Shown piece after piece: positions 62,814-64,000 of a DNA stretch of 64,000 bases (positions within the stretch are counted from its first letter, which is position 1; every line of letters starts with the position of its first letter). The stretch comes from Clostridiales bacterium. Its GTDB lineage: Bacteria > Bacillota > Clostridia > Saccharofermentanales > Saccharofermentanaceae. Under the pieces are notes generated by a model, which had not been told where the DNA came from, searched no databases, and was given only the letters and a program-made list of their open reading frames with translations. Made by a program: the position numbers and the translations under genes. The stretch spans positions 124,001-188,000 of the forward strand of contig JAFZWA010000006.1 in NCBI GenBank assembly GCA_017617525.1, given 5' to 3'.

Positions 62814-64000
62814 TCACGGACGGTCGTAAACATCAGAAGCCGACTTATTGTCGATCGCTTCTGTAGCCAGGAGGTAGGCGTCCCAAACGCCGAAACCTGA
62901 CATTTCGTGACCGTTATCTTTATATAATACGCTTCTGTCTACGATAAATCCACTATAGTAATCGTTGATGAAGCAGTAGAACTCATGATCTCCGCAAGGC
63001 ACTAGTTTCAGCGTCGTGGTCTCACTTGTGATCTTCGTGACCGTGATCGTAGCCTCCACATTGGAAAGCTCCGGTTTCACATCATAGTCTACTCGGGAAA
63101 CAGGCATATTGAAGATCGAGCCGAAAAGCATGAGTCCGTAACATTCCCCGTTCGAGTCATATACTTTGGCATTTCTCTTATCAAGCTGAAAAATAGAATC
63201 AGCACTGTAGAAGTCATACGATTCATTTAACATGCAGTCGATAATGAAAGTCTTATCTTTGATCGTAGCATTAACGGTGATGACATCATTAAGATAGCCG
63301 TGGATAACGTAGGAATCAATAAGATCATACGAGCGCATCGTCAATCCCGGAAGATTGGCAGGTTCGATACAGAACGTAGAAGGGTTATTGCTTGCGTATC
63401 CGTAATAGTATCCACTGATCTCCATGGAAAGATATACATCAACGGTCTCTCCGCTCATCAGACGAAGATGAATGATATACTGCGGATCATCAAGACCATA
63501 CGCCGCGTAGTTATCCTTTGCGATCGGGATATACTGAGTGACACGGAACTGACGGATCGCCTCAAGAAGGTTGATCATCGTATTGTTGGGTTCTCTCTGC
63601 ATCGGATAGGTACAGTCATAATCCGGCTCGAGAATGATACCTGTATCATGATCCGGGTTGACCTTGACTGTCCATGAATCATCTGTGGTCTTGTTTTCAA
63701 AAGAGATCTCGTTGATCTCACTTCTTTCATAGTTAAAGATGTAACGGTCCAGATAATCCTCGAAATCCCTAGTCAGGCACTGGTAAAGAGCATAATCCGC
63801 GACCAGGATCTCATCACTTCCGGACACCATGGCATAGGTACCGCTCTTATCGCCAAGCAGATCTCCGACGGAAACAGAACTCTGCGTCCCGTCATTCTTA
63901 TCCGCGATGATACGATACTGAGGGTTCGAGAAACCGTATTTTCCGGCATCTCCGCCTTCCGGCACAAAGCGGTTCGACAAAGAGAAATGAAGTAACGTGG
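62814..64000 (-). CDS. DUF4340 domain protein, cut by the window edge
   Basis: At least 395 codons, open through the right edge, so the true start (and probably an N-terminal membrane segment) lies outside. The visible part has the DUF4340 pattern: KYGFSNPQYRIIADKNDG, VGDLLGDKSGTYAMVSGSD and, in a second copy, AAYGLDDPQYIIHLRLMSG, so two DUF4340-like repeats. The family often accompanies ABC-type export or gliding-motility (GldG-like) genes, which may lie beyond the edge. It ends just before the DUF5711 gene; both are likely surface proteins of one operon. Confidence 0.75.
   Translation of the reverse strand, partial: TLLHFSLSNRFVPEGGDAGKYGFSNPQYRIIADKNDGTQSSVSVGDLLGDKSGTYAMVSGSDEILVADYALYQCLTRDFEDYLDRYIFNYERSEINEISFENKTTDDSWTVKVNPDHDTGIILEPDYDCTYPMQREPNNTMINLLEAIRQFRVTQYIPIAKDNYAAYGLDDPQYIIHLRLMSGETVDVYLSMEISGYYYGYASNNPSTFCIEPANLPGLTMRSYDLIDSYVIHGYLNDVITVNATIKDKTFIIDCMLNESYDFYSADSIFQLDKRNAKVYDSNGECYGLMLFGSIFNMPVSRVDYDVKPELSNVEATITVTKITSETTTLKLVPCGDHEFYCFINDYYSGFIVDRSVLYKDNGHEMSGFGVWDAYLLATEAIDNKSASDVYDRP

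Noticed and set aside
1-64000. tRNA or rRNA genes, CRISPR arrays, insertion sequences, prophage or integrative-element ends.
   Set aside because: No gap has a cloverleaf-like or T-arm sequence, no repeat-spacer pattern or transposase/integrase gene was seen, and genes are nearly all housekeeping.

Overview
The window looks like chromosomal backbone of an anaerobic Clostridia member (Bacillota), probably from a gut or rumen lineage; family cannot be fixed by eye. Reasons: strong AGGAGG-type ribosome sites, TTGACA/TATAAT-like promoters, a Gram-positive type LexA box, the [FeFe]-hydrogenase maturase HydG with its TM1266-type regulator, RqcH, an LCP cell-wall ligase, and families that are common in Clostridia (DUF5688, DUF3048, DUF5711, UPF0210/UPF0237). 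No transposase, prophage, CRISPR, tRNA or rRNA was seen and no gap without a gene exceeds about 250 bases.

Layout. 1-7011 (minus): end of an unknown membrane gene, then the cell-elongation cluster radC, DUF5688, mreC, mreD, penicillin-binding protein 2, a degenerate methylglyoxal-synthase-like gene and an MBL hydrolase; mreB is missing from its usual place. 7158-13088 (minus): icd with a SEC-C protein, holA, comEC, engB. 13301-18088 (plus): two tandem long-form PRPP synthases, a small membrane protein, rqcH. 18048-22352 (minus): ruvCAB with queH under an apparent SOS box, and a pyrimidine-nucleoside phosphorylase. 22462-27910: a Gfo/Idh oxidoreductase (plus), a pseudo-PP2C transmembrane protein with LCP ligase (minus), a DUF3048 lipoprotein (plus). 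27986-43503 (minus): a long run of housekeeping genes, aminotransferase, htpG, purL, rsmA, zapA, U32 protease-like RlhA homologue, dut, corA-like, an alpha/beta hydrolase-like pseudoenzyme, tsaD, smpB, vanZ and a small unknown gene; the stretch purL to dut is chained by stop/start overlaps.

43748-54689: argG and argH (plus) flank a zinc-ribbon protein, a GNAT acetyltransferase, a TIR-transmembrane-beta-propeller protein (minus) and the hydG operon (minus), followed by a zinc-ribbon membrane protein (minus) and a cytosolic LacI-like/GGDEF sensor (plus). 54730-64000 (minus): lipoprotein, UPF0210, ACT protein, MBL hydrolase, two FAD oxidoreductases, CYTH, DUF5711 propeller and a DUF4340 gene cut by the right edge.

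Most interesting signals: a roughly 120-nt leader in front of the TM1266-hydG operon with a perfect promoter, an intrinsic terminator and a possible antiterminator; the TIR receptor-like protein; several apparent pseudoenzymes (PP2C with all metal ligands lost, alpha/beta hydrolase lacking Ser and His of the triad, PRPP synthase copy with K to R in the catalytic loop, methylglyoxal-synthase-like protein without its catalytic His); and cis elements (LexA box at ruvC, ARG-box-like sites at argG, hairpin enclosing the comEC ribosome site). All alignments were done by eye, so residue equivalences are judgments rather than computed results.
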